Part shown: positions 23,605 through 38,554 of the stretch, one piece after another
Layout: each line of letters starts with the position of its first letter
Position numbering within the stretch: the first letter of the stretch is position 1
Assembly: GCA_944548615.1 (NCBI GenBank)
Contig: CALYMY010000081.1
Coordinates: 1 to 64,000 of the forward strand
Length of the DNA stretch: 64,000 nucleotides
Source of the DNA: Micropterix aruncella
Lineage: Eukaryota > Arthropoda > Insecta > Lepidoptera > Micropterigidae
Direction of reading: 5' to 3'
Notes under the pieces: generated by a model
The model's input: only the letters and a program-made list of their open reading frames with translations
Told to the model about the DNA's origin: nothing
Database searches by the model: none
Program-made: the position numbers and the translations under genes

Positions 23605-25326
23605 GAGGGAAGATTCATTTTGAACATAGAAATTGTTATGAAAAAATCACATTTTTCGACATAAATCGAGATAGAGTAAACCTACCGCGTTGCGGACTTT
23701 GGAGGGATCGACACCCCGCTTAAGCTCTACAAAATGGCATTTTTGAAATTTTGACATTTTGAAAATTTTTATATAGAATTTCATTTTAAACGTAGAAATT
23801 ATAATGAAAAAATCACATTTTTCGAAAAAGATCGTGATAGAGTAAACCTGTAGCGTTACGGCGTTTGGACAGAACGACGGCCTTTGAAATCTCTACGAAA
23901 TGGCATTTTCGAAATTTTGACATTTTGAATTTTTTTATATAAACTTTCATTTTGAACATAGAAATTGTTATGAATAAATGTCATTTTTCGAAAAAGACCG
24001 TGATAGAGTAAATCAAACGCGTTACGGTGTTCGGACAGAACGAAGGCCTTTGAAAACTCTACGAAATGGCATTTTCGAAATTTTGACATTTTGAAATATT
24101 TTATATAAACTTTCATTTTGAACATAGAAATTGTTATGAAAAAATCACATTTTTCACAAAAGAACGAGATAGAGTAAATAAAACGCGTTACGGTGTTTGG
24201 ACAGAACGAAGGCCTTTGAAATCTCTACGAAATGGCATTTTCGAAATTTTGACATTTTGAAATTTTTTATATAAACTTTTATTTTGAACATAGAAATTGT
24301 TATGAATAAATGTCATTTTTCGAAAAAGACCGTGATAGAGTAAATAAAACGCGTTACGGTGTTCGGACAGAACGAAGGCCTTTGAAATCTCTACGAAATG
24401 GCATTTTCGAAATTTTGACATTTTGAATTTTTTTTTATAAACTTTCATTTTGAACATAGAAATTGTTATGAATAAATGTCATTTTTCGAAAAAGACCGTG
24501 ATAGAGTAAATAAAACGCGTTACGGTGTTCGGACAGAACGAAGGCCTTTGAAATCTCTACGAAATGGCATTTTCGAAATTTTGACATTTTGAAATTTTTT
24601 ATACAAACTTTCATTTTGAACATAGAAATTGTTATGAATAAATGTCATTTTTCGAAAAAGACCGTGATAGAGTAAATCAAACGCGTTACGGTGTTCGGAC
24701 AGAACGAAGGCCTTTGAAAACTCTACGAAATGGCATTTTCGAAATTTTGACATTTTGAAATATTTTATATAAACTTTCATTTTGAACATAGAAATTGTTA
24801 TGAAAAAATCACATTTTTCACAAAAGAACGAGATAGAGTAAATAAAACGCGTTACGGTGTTTGGACAGAACGAAGGCCTTTGAAATCTCTACGAAATGGC
24901 ATTTTCGAAATTTTGACATTTTGAAATTTTTTATATAAACTTTCATTTTGAACATAGAAATTGTTATGAATAAATGTCATTTTTCGAAAAAGACCGTGAT
25001 AGAGTAAATAAAACGCGTTACGGTGTTCGGACAGAACGAAGGCCTTTGAAATCTCTACGAAATGGCATTTTCGAAATTTTGACATTTTGAAATTTTTTAT
25101 ACAAACTTTCATTTTGGACATAGAAATTGTTATGAATAAATGTCATTTTTCGAAAAAGACCGTGATAGAGTAAATCAAACGCGTTACGTTGTTCGGGCAG
25201 AACGAAGGCCTTTGAAATCTCTACGAAATGGCATTTTCGAAATTTTGACATTTTGAAATTTTTTATATAAACTTTCATTTTGAACATAGAAATTGTTATG
25301 AAAAAATCACATTTTTCGAAATAAAT
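23605..25326 (+). repeat. 166-bp AT-rich tandem repeat, 10 copies plus 51 bp (reference array, unit 11)
   Basis: Copies of CATTTTGAACATAGAAATTG recur every 166 bp from 23616 to 25276. The last copy is cut after 51 bp, where TGGCTCCCGAC resumes. The monomer contains four related CATTTT-(T)-(C)-GAA segments, so it probably grew from a shorter motif. The first copies after the junction are the most diverged (CTACCGCGTTGCGGAC, then TTTTAAACGTAG). A variant with TTTTTCACAAAAGAACG recurs 664 bp apart (4x166), showing an internal higher-order repeat. I see no coding function; open frames through it run on the minus strand and arise only from its composition. Confidence 0.96.
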
Positions 25327-25442
25327 TGGCTCCCGACGTTTGAGGGCTATTTCGCTAAAAGGCATCAATTATAGTCCTCCCTGTTTATTATTATCTAATA
25401 GAGTTTTGCTTTGCGCATCTAACGCTTCTTTTAATTTTCAAA

Positions 25443-28400
25443 TCTGATTAATATTAACGGAATTATAGACGATTTAATATCTGTATAGGTATATTGATTT
25501 ATCGATTTAACGGTTTTGTTTCCATAGTAACGAGCTCGGGCGGTGGCCCGACTCGCAATAGAATATTTATCGATTTAACGATTTCTGTTTCTATGGTAAC
25601 TTCAGCCCTCGTCATACTTGCAAAAGTTTATTTATCGATTTTACGATTTTTGTTTTCAATAGTAGCGATCCGAGCCAAGGGAGTTTTAGTATTTTTCCCG
25701 CGGCTTCGTTTAATAAATTAAATATTATATTCTTTATTTTATCATATACACACAAGCGAGGTGTCAAAAGATAGGGTTTTAGAACGCTTTTCATTTCATT
25801 GCTTCTGCTTTTTATCTCGTCTTCTTCTTCTTCTTTAATTACTTTTCAATACTATTTAATCTGTGCTTTTTCATTTTCATTTTCAGTGCCTTTGATCAAC
25901 GAGAAGAGACAATATGGAGACCACAGAAATAGAAGTGCCGTTTCGGAATTTCGAAGAAATACCGGAACGAGCCAGAGATATTGCCCGCGAGGCGTTAAAC
26001 GAATTAAAAGGAGTAAACAACCTACGGAAAGAGGTACGTGACAAGGACGAGGGAACTCCTCAACGGTCAACCGTAGAGACGTGAAATTTGGTATAGGCAT
26101 TCCATTATGATGGCAATTACTAAGTTCCACCATGACATGGCTGCTGCACCCAGGGTTGGCTCCCGACGAGGGAACTCCTCAACGGTCAACCCTAGAGACG
26201 TGAAATTTGTTATAGCCATTCCATTATGATGGCAATTACTAAGTTCCACCATGACATGGCTGCTGCACCCAGGGTTGGCTCCCGACGAGGGAACTCCTCA
26301 ACGGTCAACCGTAGAGACGTGAAATTTGGTATAGGCATTCCATTATGATGGCAATTTCTAAGTTCCACCATGACATCGCTGCTGCACCCAGGGTTGGCTC
26401 CCGACGAGGAAACTCCTCAACGGTCAACCGTAGAGACGTGAAATTTGGTATAGGCATTCCATTATGATGGCAATTTCTAAGTTCCACCATGACATCGCTG
26501 CTGCACCCAGGGTTGGCTCCCGACGAGGAAACTCCTCAACGGTCAACCGTAGAGACGTGAAATTTGGTATAGGCATTCCATTATGATGGCAATTTCTAAG
26601 TTCCACCATGACATCGCTGCTGCACCCAGGGTTGGCTCCCGACGAGGAAACTCCTCAACGGTCAACCGTAGAGACGTGAAATTTGGTATAGGCATTCCAT
26701 TATGATGGCAATTACTAAGTTCCACCATGACATGGCTGCTGCATCCAGGGTTGGCTCCCGACGAGGGAACTCCTCAACGGTCAACCGTAGAGACGTGAAA
26801 TTTGGTATAGGCATTCCATTATGATGGCAATTACTAAGTTCCACCATGACATGGCTGCTGCACCCAGGGTTGGCTCCCGACGAGGGAACTCCTCAACGGT
26901 CAACCGTAGAGACGTGAAATTTGGTATAGGCATTCCATTATGATGGCAATTTCTAAGTTCCACCATGACATCGCTGCTGCACCCAGGGTTGGCTCCCGAC
27001 GAGGAAACTCCTCAACGGTCAACCGTAGAGACGTGAAATTTGGTATAGGCATTCCATTATGATGGCAATTACTAAGTTCCACCATGACATGGCTGCTGCA
27101 TCCAGGGTTGGCTCCCGACGAGGGAACTCCTCAACGGTCAACCGTAGAGACGTGAAATTTGGTATAGGCATTCCATTATGATGGCAATTACTAAGTTCCA
27201 CCATGACATGGCTGCTGCACCCAGGGTTGGCTCCCGACGAGGGAACTCCTCAACGGTCAACCGTAGAGACGTGAAATTTGGTATAGGCATTCCATTATGA
27301 TGGCAATTTCTAAGTTCCACCATGACATGGCTGCTGCACCCAGGGTTGGCTCCCGACGAGGGAACTCCTCAACGGTCAACCGTAGAGACGTGAAATTTGG
27401 TATAGGCATTCCATTATTATGGCAATTTCTAAGTTCCACCATGACATCGCTGCTGCACCCAGGGTTGGCTCCCGACGAGGAAACTCCTCAACGGTCAACC
27501 GTAGAGACGTGAAATTTGGTTTAGGCATTCCATTATGATGGCAATTACTAAGTTCCACCATGACATGGCTGCTGCACCCAGGGTTGGCTCCCGACGAGGG
27601 AACTCCTCAACGGTCAACCGTAGAGACGTGAAATTTGGTATAGGCATTCCATTATGATGGCAATTACTAAGTTCCACCATGACATGGCTGCTGCACCCAG
27701 GGTTGGCTCCCGACGAGGGAAGCTTCATTTTGAACATAGAAATTGTTATGAAAAAATCACATTTTTCGAAATAAATCGAGATAGAGTAAACCTACCGCGT
27801 TGCGGACTTTGGAGAGATCGACACCCCGCTTAAGCTCTACAAAATGGCATTTTTGAAATTTTGACATTTTGAAAATTTTTATATAGAATTTCATTTTAAA
27901 CATAGAAATTATAATGAAAAAATCACATTTTTCGAAAAAGATCGTGATAGAGTAAACCTATAGCGTTACGGCGTTCGGACAGAACGACGGCCTTGGTATT
28001 CTCTTCGAAATGGCATTTTCGAAATTTTGACATTTTGAAATTTTTTATATAAACTTTCATTTTGAACATAGAAATTGTTATGAATAAATGTCATTTTTCG
28101 AAAAAGACCGTGATAGAGTAAATAAAACGCGTTACGGTGTTCGGACAGAACGAAGGCCTTTGAAATCTCTACGAAATGGCATTTTCGAAATTTTGACATT
28201 TTGAAATTTTTTTTATAAACTTTCATTTTGAACATAGAAATTGTTATGAATAAATGTCATTTTTCGAAAAAGACCGTGATAGAGTAAATAAAACGCGTTA
28301 CGGTGTTCGGACAGAACGAAGGCCTTTGAAATCTCTACGAAATGGCATTTTCGAAATTTTGACATTTTGAAATTTTTTATACAAACTTTCATTTTGAACA

Positions 28401-28722
28401 TAGAAATTGTTATGAATAAATGTCATTTTTCGAAAAAGACCGTGATAGAGTAAATCAAACGCGTTACGTTGTTCGGGCAGAACGAAGGCCTTTGAAATCT
28501 CTACGAAATGGAATTTTCGAAATTTTGACATTTTGAAATTTTTTATATAAACTTTCATTTTGAACATAGAAATTGTTATGAAAAAATCACATTTTTCGAA
28601 ATAAATTGGCTCCCGACGTTTGAGGGCTATTTCGCTAAAAGGCATCAATTATAGTCCTCCCTGTTTATTATTATCTAATAGAGTTTTGCTTTGCGCATCA
28701 AACGCTTCTTTTAATTTTCAAA
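25443..28722 (+). repeat. Macrosatellite unit 12 (type P; 14x119 + 5x166)
   Basis: Candidate ATG is at 25914, the 119-bp array is 26049-27714 and the 166-bp module is 27715-28606. It reproduces unit 10 at +6556 bp without the 44-bp leader duplication. P tails read GCGCATCAAACG where Q tails read GCGCATCTAACG. Confidence 0.95.
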
Positions 28723-31700
28723 TCTGATTAATATTAACGGAATTATAGACGATTTAATATCTGTATAGGTATATTGATTTATCGATTTAACGGTTTTGTT
28801 TCCATAGTAACGAGCTCGGGCGGTGGCCCGACTCGCAATAGAATATTTATCGATTTAACGATTTCTGTTTCTATGGTAACTTCAGCCCTCGTCATACTTG
28901 CAAAAGTTTATTTATCGATTTTACGATTTTTGTTTTCAATAGTAGCGATCCGAGCCAAGGGAGTTTTAGTATTTTTCCCGCGGCTTCGTTTAATAAATTA
29001 AATATTATATTCTTTATTTTATCATATACACACAAGCAGGTGTCAAAAGATAGGGTTTTAGAACGCTTTTCACTTCATTGCTTCTGCTTTTTATCTCGTC
29101 TTCTTCTTCTTCTTTAATTACTTTTCAATACTATTTAATCTGTGCTTTTTCATTTTCATTTTCAGTGCCTTTGATCAACGAGAAGAGACAATATGGAGAC
29201 CACAGAAATAGAAGTGCCGTTTCGGAATTTCGAAGAAATACCGGAACGAGCCAGAGATATTGCCCGCGAGGCGTTAAACGAATTAAAAGGAGTAAACAAC
29301 CTACGGAAAGAGGTACGTGACAAGGACGAGGGAACTCCTCAACGGTCAACCGTAGAGACGTGAAATTTGGTATAGGCATTCCATTATGATGGCAATTACT
29401 AAGTTCCACCATGACATGGCTGCTGCACCCAGGGTTGGCTCCCGACGAGGGAACTCCTCAACGGTCAACCCTAGAGACGTGAAATTTGTTATAGCCATTC
29501 CATTATGATGGCAATTACTAAGTTCCACCATGACATGGCTGCTGCACCCAGGGTTGGCTCCCGACGAGGGAACTCCTCAACGGTCAACCGTAGAGACGTG
29601 AAATTTGGTATAGGCATTCCATTATGATGGCAATTTCTAAGTTCCACCATGACATCGCTGCTGCACCCAGGGTTGGCTCCCGACGAGGGAACTCCTCAAC
29701 GGTCAACCGTAGAGACGTGAAATTTGGTATAGGCATTCCATTATGATGGCAATTACTAAGTTCCACCATGACATGGCTGCTGCACCCAGGGTTGGATCCC
29801 GACGAGGGAACTCCTCAACGGTCAACCGTAGAGACGTGAAATTTGGTATAGGCATTCCATTATGATGGCAATTTCTAAGTTCCACCATGACATCGCTGCT
29901 GCACCCAGGGTTTGCTCCCGACGAGGAAACTCCTCAACGGTCAACCGTAGAGACGTGAAATTTGGTATAGGCATTCCATTATGATGGCAATTACTAAGTT
30001 CCACCATGACATGGCTGCTGCACCCAGGGTTGGCTCCCGACGAGGGAACTCCTCAACGGTCAACCGTAGAGACGTGAAATTTGGTATAGGCATTCCATTA
30101 TGATGGCAATTTCTAAGTTCCACCATGACATGGCTGCTGCACCCAGGGTTGGCTCCCGACGAGGGAAGATTCATTTTGAACATAGAAATTGTTATGAAAA
30201 AATCACATTTTTCGACATAAATCGAGATAGAGTAAACCTACCGCGTTGCGGACTTTGGAGGGATCGACACCCCGCTTAAGCTCTACAAAATGGCATTTTT
30301 GAAATTTTGACATTTTGAAAATTTTTATATAGAATTTCATTTTAAACGTAGAAATTATAATGAAAAAATCACATTTTTCGAAAAAGATCGTGATAGAGTA
30401 AACCTGTAGCGTTACGGCGTTTGGACAGAACGACGGCCTTTGAAATCTCTACGAAATGGCATTTTCGAAATTTTGACATTTTGAATTTTTTTATATAAAC
30501 TTTCATTTTGAACATAGAAATTGTTATGAATAAATGTCATTTTTCGAAAAAGACCGTGATAGAGTAAATCAAACGCGTTACGGTGTTCGGACAGAACGAA
30601 GGCCTTTGAAAACTCTACGAAATGGCATTTTCGAAATTTTGACATTTTGAAATATTTTATATAAACTTTCATTTTGAACATAGAAATTGTTATGAAAAAA
30701 TCACATTTTTCACAAAAGAACGAGATAGAGTAAATAAAACGCGTTACGGTGTTTGGACAGAACGAAGGCCTTTGAAATCTCTACGAAATGGCATTTTCGA
30801 AATTTTGACATTTTGAAATTTTTTATATAAACTTTTATTTTGAACATAGAAATTGTTATGAATAAATGTCATTTTTCGAAAAAGACCGTGATAGAGTAAA
30901 TAAAACGCGTTACGGTGTTCGGACAGAACGAAGGCCTTTGAAATCTCTACGAAATGGCATTTTCGAAATTTTGACATTTTGAATTTTTTTTTATAAACTT
31001 TCATTTTGAACATAGAAATTGTTATGAATAAATGTCATTTTTCGAAAAAGACCGTGATAGAGTAAATAAAACGCGTTACGGTGTTCGGACAGAACGAAGG
31101 CCTTTGAAATCTCTACGAAATGGCATTTTCGAAATTTTGACATTTTGAAATTTTTTATACAAACTTTCATTTTGAACATAGAAATTGTTATGAATAAATG
31201 TCATTTTTCGAAAAAGACCGTGATAGAGTAAATCAAACGCGTTACGGTGTTCGGACAGAACGAAGGCCTTTGAAAACTCTACGAAATGGCATTTTCGAAA
31301 TTTTGACATTTTGAAATATTTTATATAAACTTTCATTTTGAACATAGAAATTGTTATGAAAAAATCACATTTTTCACAAAAGAACGAGATAGAGTAAATA
31401 AAACGCGTTACGGTGTTTGGACAGAACGAAGGCCTTTGAAATCTCTACGAAATGGCATTTTCGAAATTTTGACATTTTGAAATTTTTTATATAAACTTTC
31501 ATTTTGAACATAGAAATTGTTATGAATAAATGTCATTTTTCGAAAAAGACCGTGATAGAGTAAATAAAACGCGTTACGGTGTTCGGACAGAACGAAGGCC
31601 TTTGAAATCTCTACGAAATGGCATTTTCGAAATTTTGACATTTTGAAATTTTTTATACAAACTTTCATTTTGGACATAGAAATTGTTATGAATAAATGTC

Positions 31701-31998
31701 ATTTTTCGAAAAAGACCGTGATAGAGTAAATCAAACGCGTTACGTTGTTCGGGCAGAACGAAGGCCTTTGAAATCTCTACGAAATGGCATTTTCGAAATT
31801 TTGACATTTTGAAATTTTTTATATAAACTTTCATTTTGAACATAGAAATTGTTATGAAAAAATCACATTTTTCGAAATAAATTGGCTCCCGACGTTTGAG
31901 GGCTATTTCGCTAAAAGGCATCAATTATAGTCCTCCCTGTTTATTATTATCTAATAGAGTTTTGCTTTGCGCATCTAACGCTTCTTTTAATTTTCAAA
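28723..31998 (+). repeat. Macrosatellite unit 13 (type Q; 7x119 + 10x166)
   Basis: Candidate ATG is at 29193, the 119-bp array is 29328-30160 and the 166-bp module is 30161-31882. A private A at 29796 turns TTGGCTCCC into TTGGATCCC. Confidence 0.95.
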
Positions 31999-34900
31999 TC
32001 TGATTAATATTAACGGAATTATAGACGATTTAATATCTGTATAGGTATATTGATTTATCGATTTAACGGTTTTGTTTCCATAGTAACGAGCTCGGGCGGT
32101 GGCCCGACTCGCAATAGAATATTTATCGATTTAACGATTTCTGTTTCTATGGTAACTTCAGCCCTCGTCATACTTGCAAAAGTTTATTTATCGATTTTAC
32201 GATTTTTGTTTTCAATAGTAGCGATCCGAGCCAAGGGAGTTTTAGTATTTTTCCCGCGGCTTCGTTTAATAAATTAAATATTATATTCTTTATTTTATCA
32301 TATACACACAAGCAGGTGTCAAAAGATAGGGTTTTAGAACGCTTTTCACTTCATTGCTTCTGCTTTTTATCTCGTCTTCTTCTTCTTCTTTAATTACTTT
32401 TCAATACTATTTAATCTGTGCTTTTTCATTTTCATTTTCAGTGCCTTTGATCAACGAGAAGAGACAATATGGAGACCACAGAAATAGAAGTGCCGTTTCG
32501 GAATTTCGAAGAAATACCGGAACGAGCCAGAGATATTGCCCGCGAGGCGTTAAACGAATTAAAAGGAGTAAACAACCTACGGAAAGAGGTACGTGACAAG
32601 GACGAGGGAACTCCTCAACGGTCAACCGTAGAGACGTGAAATTTGGTATAGGCATTCCATTATGATGGCAATTACTAAGTTCCACCATGACATGGCTGCT
32701 GCACCCAGGGTTGGCTCCCGACGAGGGAACTCCTCAACGGTCAACCCTAGAGACGTGAAATTTGTTATAGCCATTCCATTATGATGGCAATTACTAAGTT
32801 CCACCATGACATGGCTGCTGCACCCAGGGTTGGCTCCCGACGAGGGAACTCCTCAACGGTCAACCGTAGAGACGTGAAATTTGGTATAGGCATTCCATTA
32901 TGATGGCAATTTCTAAGTTCCACCATGACATCGCTGCTGCACCCAGGGTTGGCTCCCGACGAGGGAACTCCTCAACGGTCAACCGTAGAGACGTGAAATT
33001 TGGTATAGGCATTCCATTATGATGGCAATTACTAAGTTCCACCATGACATGGCTGCTGCACCCAGGGTTGGCTCCCGACGAGGGAACTCCTCAACGGTCA
33101 ACCGTAGAGACGTGAAATTTGGTATAGGCATTCCATTATGATGGCAATTTCTAAGTTCCACCATGACATCGCTGCTGCACCCAGGGTTTGCTCCCGACGA
33201 GGAAACTCCTCAACGGTCAACCGTAGAGACGTGAAATTTGGTATAGGCATTCCATTATGATGGCAATTACTAAGTTCCACCATGACATGGCTGCTGCACC
33301 CAGGGTTGGCTCCCGACGAGGGAACTCCTCAACGGTCAACCGTAGAGACGTGAAATTTGGTATAGGCATTCCATTATGATGGCAATTTCTAAGTTCCACC
33401 ATGACATGGCTGCTGCACCCAGGGTTGGCTCCCGACGAGGGAAGATTCATTTTGAACATAGAAATTGTTATGAAAAAATCACATTTTTCGACATAAATCG
33501 AGATAGAGTAAACCTACCGCGTTGCGGACTTTGGAGGGATCGACACCCCGCTTAAGCTCTACAAAATGGCATTTTTGAAATTTTGACATTTTGAAAATTT
33601 TTATATAGAATTTCATTTTAAACGTAGAAATTATAATGAAAAAATCACATTTTTCGAAAAAGATCGTGATAGAGTAAACCTGTAGCGTTACGGCGTTTGG
33701 ACAGAACGACGGCCTTTGAAATCTCTACGAAATGGCATTTTCGAAATTTTGACATTTTGAATTTTTTTATATAAACTTTCATTTTGAACATAGAAATTGT
33801 TATGAATAAATGTCATTTTTCGAAAAAGACCGTGATAGAGTAAATCAAACGCGTTACGGTGTTCGGACAGAACGAAGGCCTTTGAAAACTCTACGAAATG
33901 GCATTTTCGAAATTTTGACATTTTGAAATATTTTATATAAACTTTCATTTTGAACATAGAAATTGTTATGAAAAAATCACATTTTTCACAAAAGAACGAG
34001 ATAGAGTAAATAAAACGCGTTACGGTGTTTGGACAGAACGAAGGCCTTTGAAATCTCTACGAAATGGCATTTTCGAAATTTTGACATTTTGAAATTTTTT
34101 ATATAAACTTTTATTTTGAACATAGAAATTGTTATGAATAAATGTCATTTTTCGAAAAAGACCGTGATAGAGTAAATAAAACGCGTTACGGTGTTCGGAC
34201 AGAACGAAGGCCTTTGAAATCTCTACGAAATGGCATTTTCGAAATTTTGACATTTTGAATTTTTTTTTATAAACTTTCATTTTGAACATAGAAATTGTTA
34301 TGAATAAATGTCATTTTTCGAAAAAGACCGTGATAGAGTAAATAAAACGCGTTACGGTGTTCGGACAGAACGAAGGCCTTTGAAATCTCTACGAAATGGC
34401 ATTTTCGAAATTTTGACATTTTGAAATTTTTTATACAAACTTTCATTTTGAACATAGAAATTGTTATGAATAAATGTCATTTTTCGAAAAAGACCGTGAT
34501 AGAGTAAATCAAACGCGTTACGGTGTTCGGACAGAACGAAGGCCTTTGAAAACTCTACGAAATGGCATTTTCGAAATTTTGACATTTTGAAATATTTTAT
34601 ATAAACTTTCATTTTGAACATAGAAATTGTTATGAAAAAATCACATTTTTCACAAAAGAACGAGATAGAGTAAATAAAACGCGTTACGGTGTTTGGACAG
34701 AACGAAGGCCTTTGAAATCTCTACGAAATGGCATTTTCGAAATTTTGACATTTTGAAATTTTTTATATAAACTTTCATTTTGAACATAGAAATTGTTATG
34801 AATAAATGTCATTTTTCGAAAAAGACCGTGATAGAGTAAATAAAACGCGTTACGGTGTTCGGACAGAACGAAGGCCTTTGAAATCTCTACGAAATGGCAT

Positions 34901-35274
34901 TTTCGAAATTTTGACATTTTGAAATTTTTTATACAAACTTTCATTTTGGACATAGAAATTGTTATGAATAAATGTCATTTTTCGAAAAAGACCGTGATAG
35001 AGTAAATCAAACGCGTTACGTTGTTCGGGCAGAACGAAGGCCTTTGAAATCTCTACGAAATGGCATTTTCGAAATTTTGACATTTTGAAATTTTTTATAT
35101 AAACTTTCATTTTGAACATAGAAATTGTTATGAAAAAATCACATTTTTCGAAATAAATTGGCTCCCGACGTTTGAGGGCTATTTCGCTAAAAGGCATCAA
35201 TTATAGTCCTCCCTGTTTATTATTATCTAATAGAGTTTTGCTTTGCGCATCTAACGCTTCTTTTAATTTTCAAA
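31999..35274 (+). repeat. Macrosatellite unit 14 (type Q; 7x119 + 10x166)
   Basis: Candidate ATG is at 32469, the 119-bp array is 32604-33436 and the 166-bp module is 33437-35158. It is the only Q directly preceded by another Q, so it breaks the strict P-Q alternation. Confidence 0.95.
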
Positions 35275-38200
35275 TCTGATTAATATTAACGGAATTATAG
35301 ACGATTTAATATCTGTATAGGTATATTGATTTATCGATTTAACGGTTTTGTTTCCATAGTAACGAGCTCGGGCGGTGGCCCGACTCGCAATAGAATATTT
35401 ATCGATTTAACGATTTCTGTTTCTATGGTAACTTCAGCCCTCGTCATACTTGCAAAAGTTTATTTATCGATTTTACGATTTTTGTTTTCAATAGTAGCGA
35501 TCCGAGCCAAGGGAGTTTTAGTATTTTTCCCGCGGCTTCGTTTAATAAATTAAATATTATATTCTTTATTTTATCATATACACACAAGCGAGGTGTCAAA
35601 AGATAGGGTTTTAGAACGCTTTTCATTTCATTGCTTCTGCTTTTTATCTCGTCTTCTTCTTCTTCTTTAATTACTTTTCAATACTATTTAATCTGTGCTT
35701 TTTCATTTTCATTTTCAGTGCCTTTGATCAACGAGAAGAGACAATATGGAGACCACAGAAATAGAAGTGCCGTTTCGGAATTTCGAAGAAATACCGGAAC
35801 GAGCCAGAGATATTGCCCGCGAGGCGTTAAACGAATTAAAAGGAGTAAACAACCTACGGAAAGAGGTACGTGACAAGGACGAGGGAACTCCTCAACGGTC
35901 AACCGTAGAGACGTGAAATTTGGTATAGGCATTCCATTATGATGGCAATTACTAAGTTCCACCATGACATGGCTGCTGCACCCAGGGTTGGCTCCCGACG
36001 AGGGAACTCCTCAACGGTCAACCCTAGAGACGTGAAATTTGTTATAGCCATTCCATTATGATGGCAATTACTAAGTTCCACCATGACATGGCTGCTGCAC
36101 CCAGGGTTGGCTCCCGACGAGGGAACTCCTCAACGGTCAACCGTAGAGACGTGAAATTTGGTATAGGCATTCCATTATGATGGCAATTTCTAAGTTCCAC
36201 CATGACATCGCTGCTGCACCCAGGGTTGGCTCCCGACGAGGAAACTCCTCAACGGTCAACCGTAGAGACGTGAAATTTGGTATAGGCATTCCATTATGAT
36301 GGCAATTTCTAAGTTCCACCATGACATCGCTGCTGCACCCAGGGTTGGCTCCCGACGAGGAAACTCCTCAACGGTCAACCGTAGAGACGTGAAATTTGGT
36401 ATAGGCATTCCATTATGATGGCAATTTCTAAGTTCCACCATGACATCGCTGCTGCACCCAGGGTTGGCTCCCGACGAGGAAACTCCTCAACGGTCAACCG
36501 TAGAGACGTGAAATTTGGTATAGGCATTCCATTATGATGGCAATTACTAAGTTCCACCATGACATGGCTGCTGCATCCAGGGTTGGCTCCCGACGAGGGA
36601 ACTCCTCAACGGTCAACCGTAGAGACGTGAAATTTGGTATAGGCATTCCATTATGATGGCAATTACTAAGTTCCACCATGACATGGCTGCTGCACCCAGG
36701 GTTGGCTCCCGACGAGGGAACTCCTCAACGGTCAACCGTAGAGACGTGAAATTTGGTATAGGCATTCCATTATGATGGCAATTTCTAAGTTCCACCATGA
36801 CATCGCTGCTGCACCCAGGGTTGGCTCCCGACGAGGAAACTCCTCAACGGTCAACCGTAGAGACGTGAAATTTGGTATAGGCATTCCATTATGATGGCAA
36901 TTACTAAGTTCCACCATGACATGGCTGCTGCATCCAGGGTTGGCTCCCGACGAGGGAACTCCTCAACGGTCAACCGTAGAGACGTGAAATTTGGTATAGG
37001 CATTCCATTATGATGGCAATTACTAAGTTCCACCATGACATGGCTGCTGCACCCAGGGTTGGCTCCCGACGAGGGAACTCCTCAACGGTCAACCGTAGAG
37101 ACGTGAAATTTGGTATAGGCATTCCATTATGATGGCAATTTCTAAGTTCCACCATGACATGGCTGCTGCACCCAGGGTTGGCTCCCGACGAGGGAACTCC
37201 TCAACGGTCAACCGTAGAGACGTGAAATTTGGTATAGGCATTCCATTATTATGGCAATTTCTAAGTTCCACCATGACATCGCTGCTGCACCCAGGGTTGG
37301 CTCCCGACGAGGAAACTCCTCAACGGTCAACCGTAGAGACGTGAAATTTGGTTTAGGCATTCCATTATGATGGCAATTACTAAGTTCCACCATGACATGG
37401 CTGCTGCACCCAGGGTTGGCTCCCGACGAGGGAACTCCTCAACGGTCAACCGTAGAGACGTGAAATTTGGTATAGGCATTCCATTATGATGGCAATTACT
37501 AAGTTCCACCATGACATGGCTGCTGCACCCAGGGTTGGCTCCCGACGAGGGAAGCTTCATTTTGAACATAGAAATTGTTATGAAAAAATCACATTTTTCG
37601 AAATAAATCGAGATAGAGTAAACCTACCGCGTTGCGGACTTTGGAGAGATCGACACCCCGCTTAAGCTCTACAAAATGGCATTTTTGAAATTTTGACATT
37701 TTGAAAATTTTTATATAGAATTTCATTTTAAACATAGAAATTATAATGAAAAAATCACATTTTTCGAAAAAGATCGTGATAGAGTAAACCTATAGCGTTA
37801 CGGCGTTCGGACAGAACGACGGCCTTGGTATTCTCTTCGAAATGGCATTTTCGAAATTTTGACATTTTGAAATTTTTTATATAAACTTTCATTTTGAACA
37901 TAGAAATTGTTATGAATAAATGTCATTTTTCGAAAAAGACCGTGATAGAGTAAATAAAACGCGTTACGGTGTTCGGACAGAACGAAGGCCTTTGAAATCT
38001 CTACGAAATGGCATTTTCGAAATTTTGACATTTTGAAATTTTTTTTATAAACTTTCATTTTGAACATAGAAATTGTTATGAATAAATGTCATTTTTCGAA
38101 AAAGACCGTGATAGAGTAAATAAAACGCGTTACGGTGTTCGGACAGAACGAAGGCCTTTGAAATCTCTACGAAATGGCATTTTCGAAATTTTGACATTTT

Positions 38201-38554
38201 GAAATTTTTTATACAAACTTTCATTTTGAACATAGAAATTGTTATGAATAAATGTCATTTTTCGAAAAAGACCGTGATAGAGTAAATCAAACGCGTTACG
38301 TTGTTCGGGCAGAACGAAGGCCTTTGAAATCTCTACGAAATGGAATTTTCGAAATTTTGACATTTTGAAATTTTTTATATAAACTTTCATTTTGAACATA
38401 GAAATTGTTATGAAAAAATCACATTTTTCGAAATAAATTGGCTCCCGACGTTTGAGGGCTATTTCGCTAAAAGGCATCAATTATAGTCCTCCCTGTTTAT
38501 TATTATCTAATAGAGTTTTGCTTTGCGCATCAAACGCTTCTTTTAATTTTCAAA
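35275..38554 (+). repeat. Macrosatellite unit 15 (type P; 14x119 + 5x166)
   Basis: Candidate ATG is at 35746, the 119-bp array is 35881-37546 and the 166-bp module is 37547-38438. It corresponds to unit 10 at +16388 bp. Confidence 0.95.

Larger units (their letters stand above)
22167..25442 (+). repeat. Macrosatellite unit 11 (type Q; 7x119 + 10x166)
   Basis: Candidate ATG is at 22637, the 119-bp array is 22772-23604 and the 166-bp module is 23605-25326. Q markers are AAGCAGGTG and TTTTCACTTC in the leader, and GAAGATTC where the 119-bp array meets the 166-bp array. Confidence 0.95.

Noticed and set aside
23856..25368. Minus-strand 62-116 aa open frames beginning MFKMKV or MMPFSEIALKRREP
   Set aside because: They are translations of the 166-bp AT-rich monomer with internal self-repetition (KMSKFRKCHF twice per frame). 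They follow the repeat period, not gene structure.
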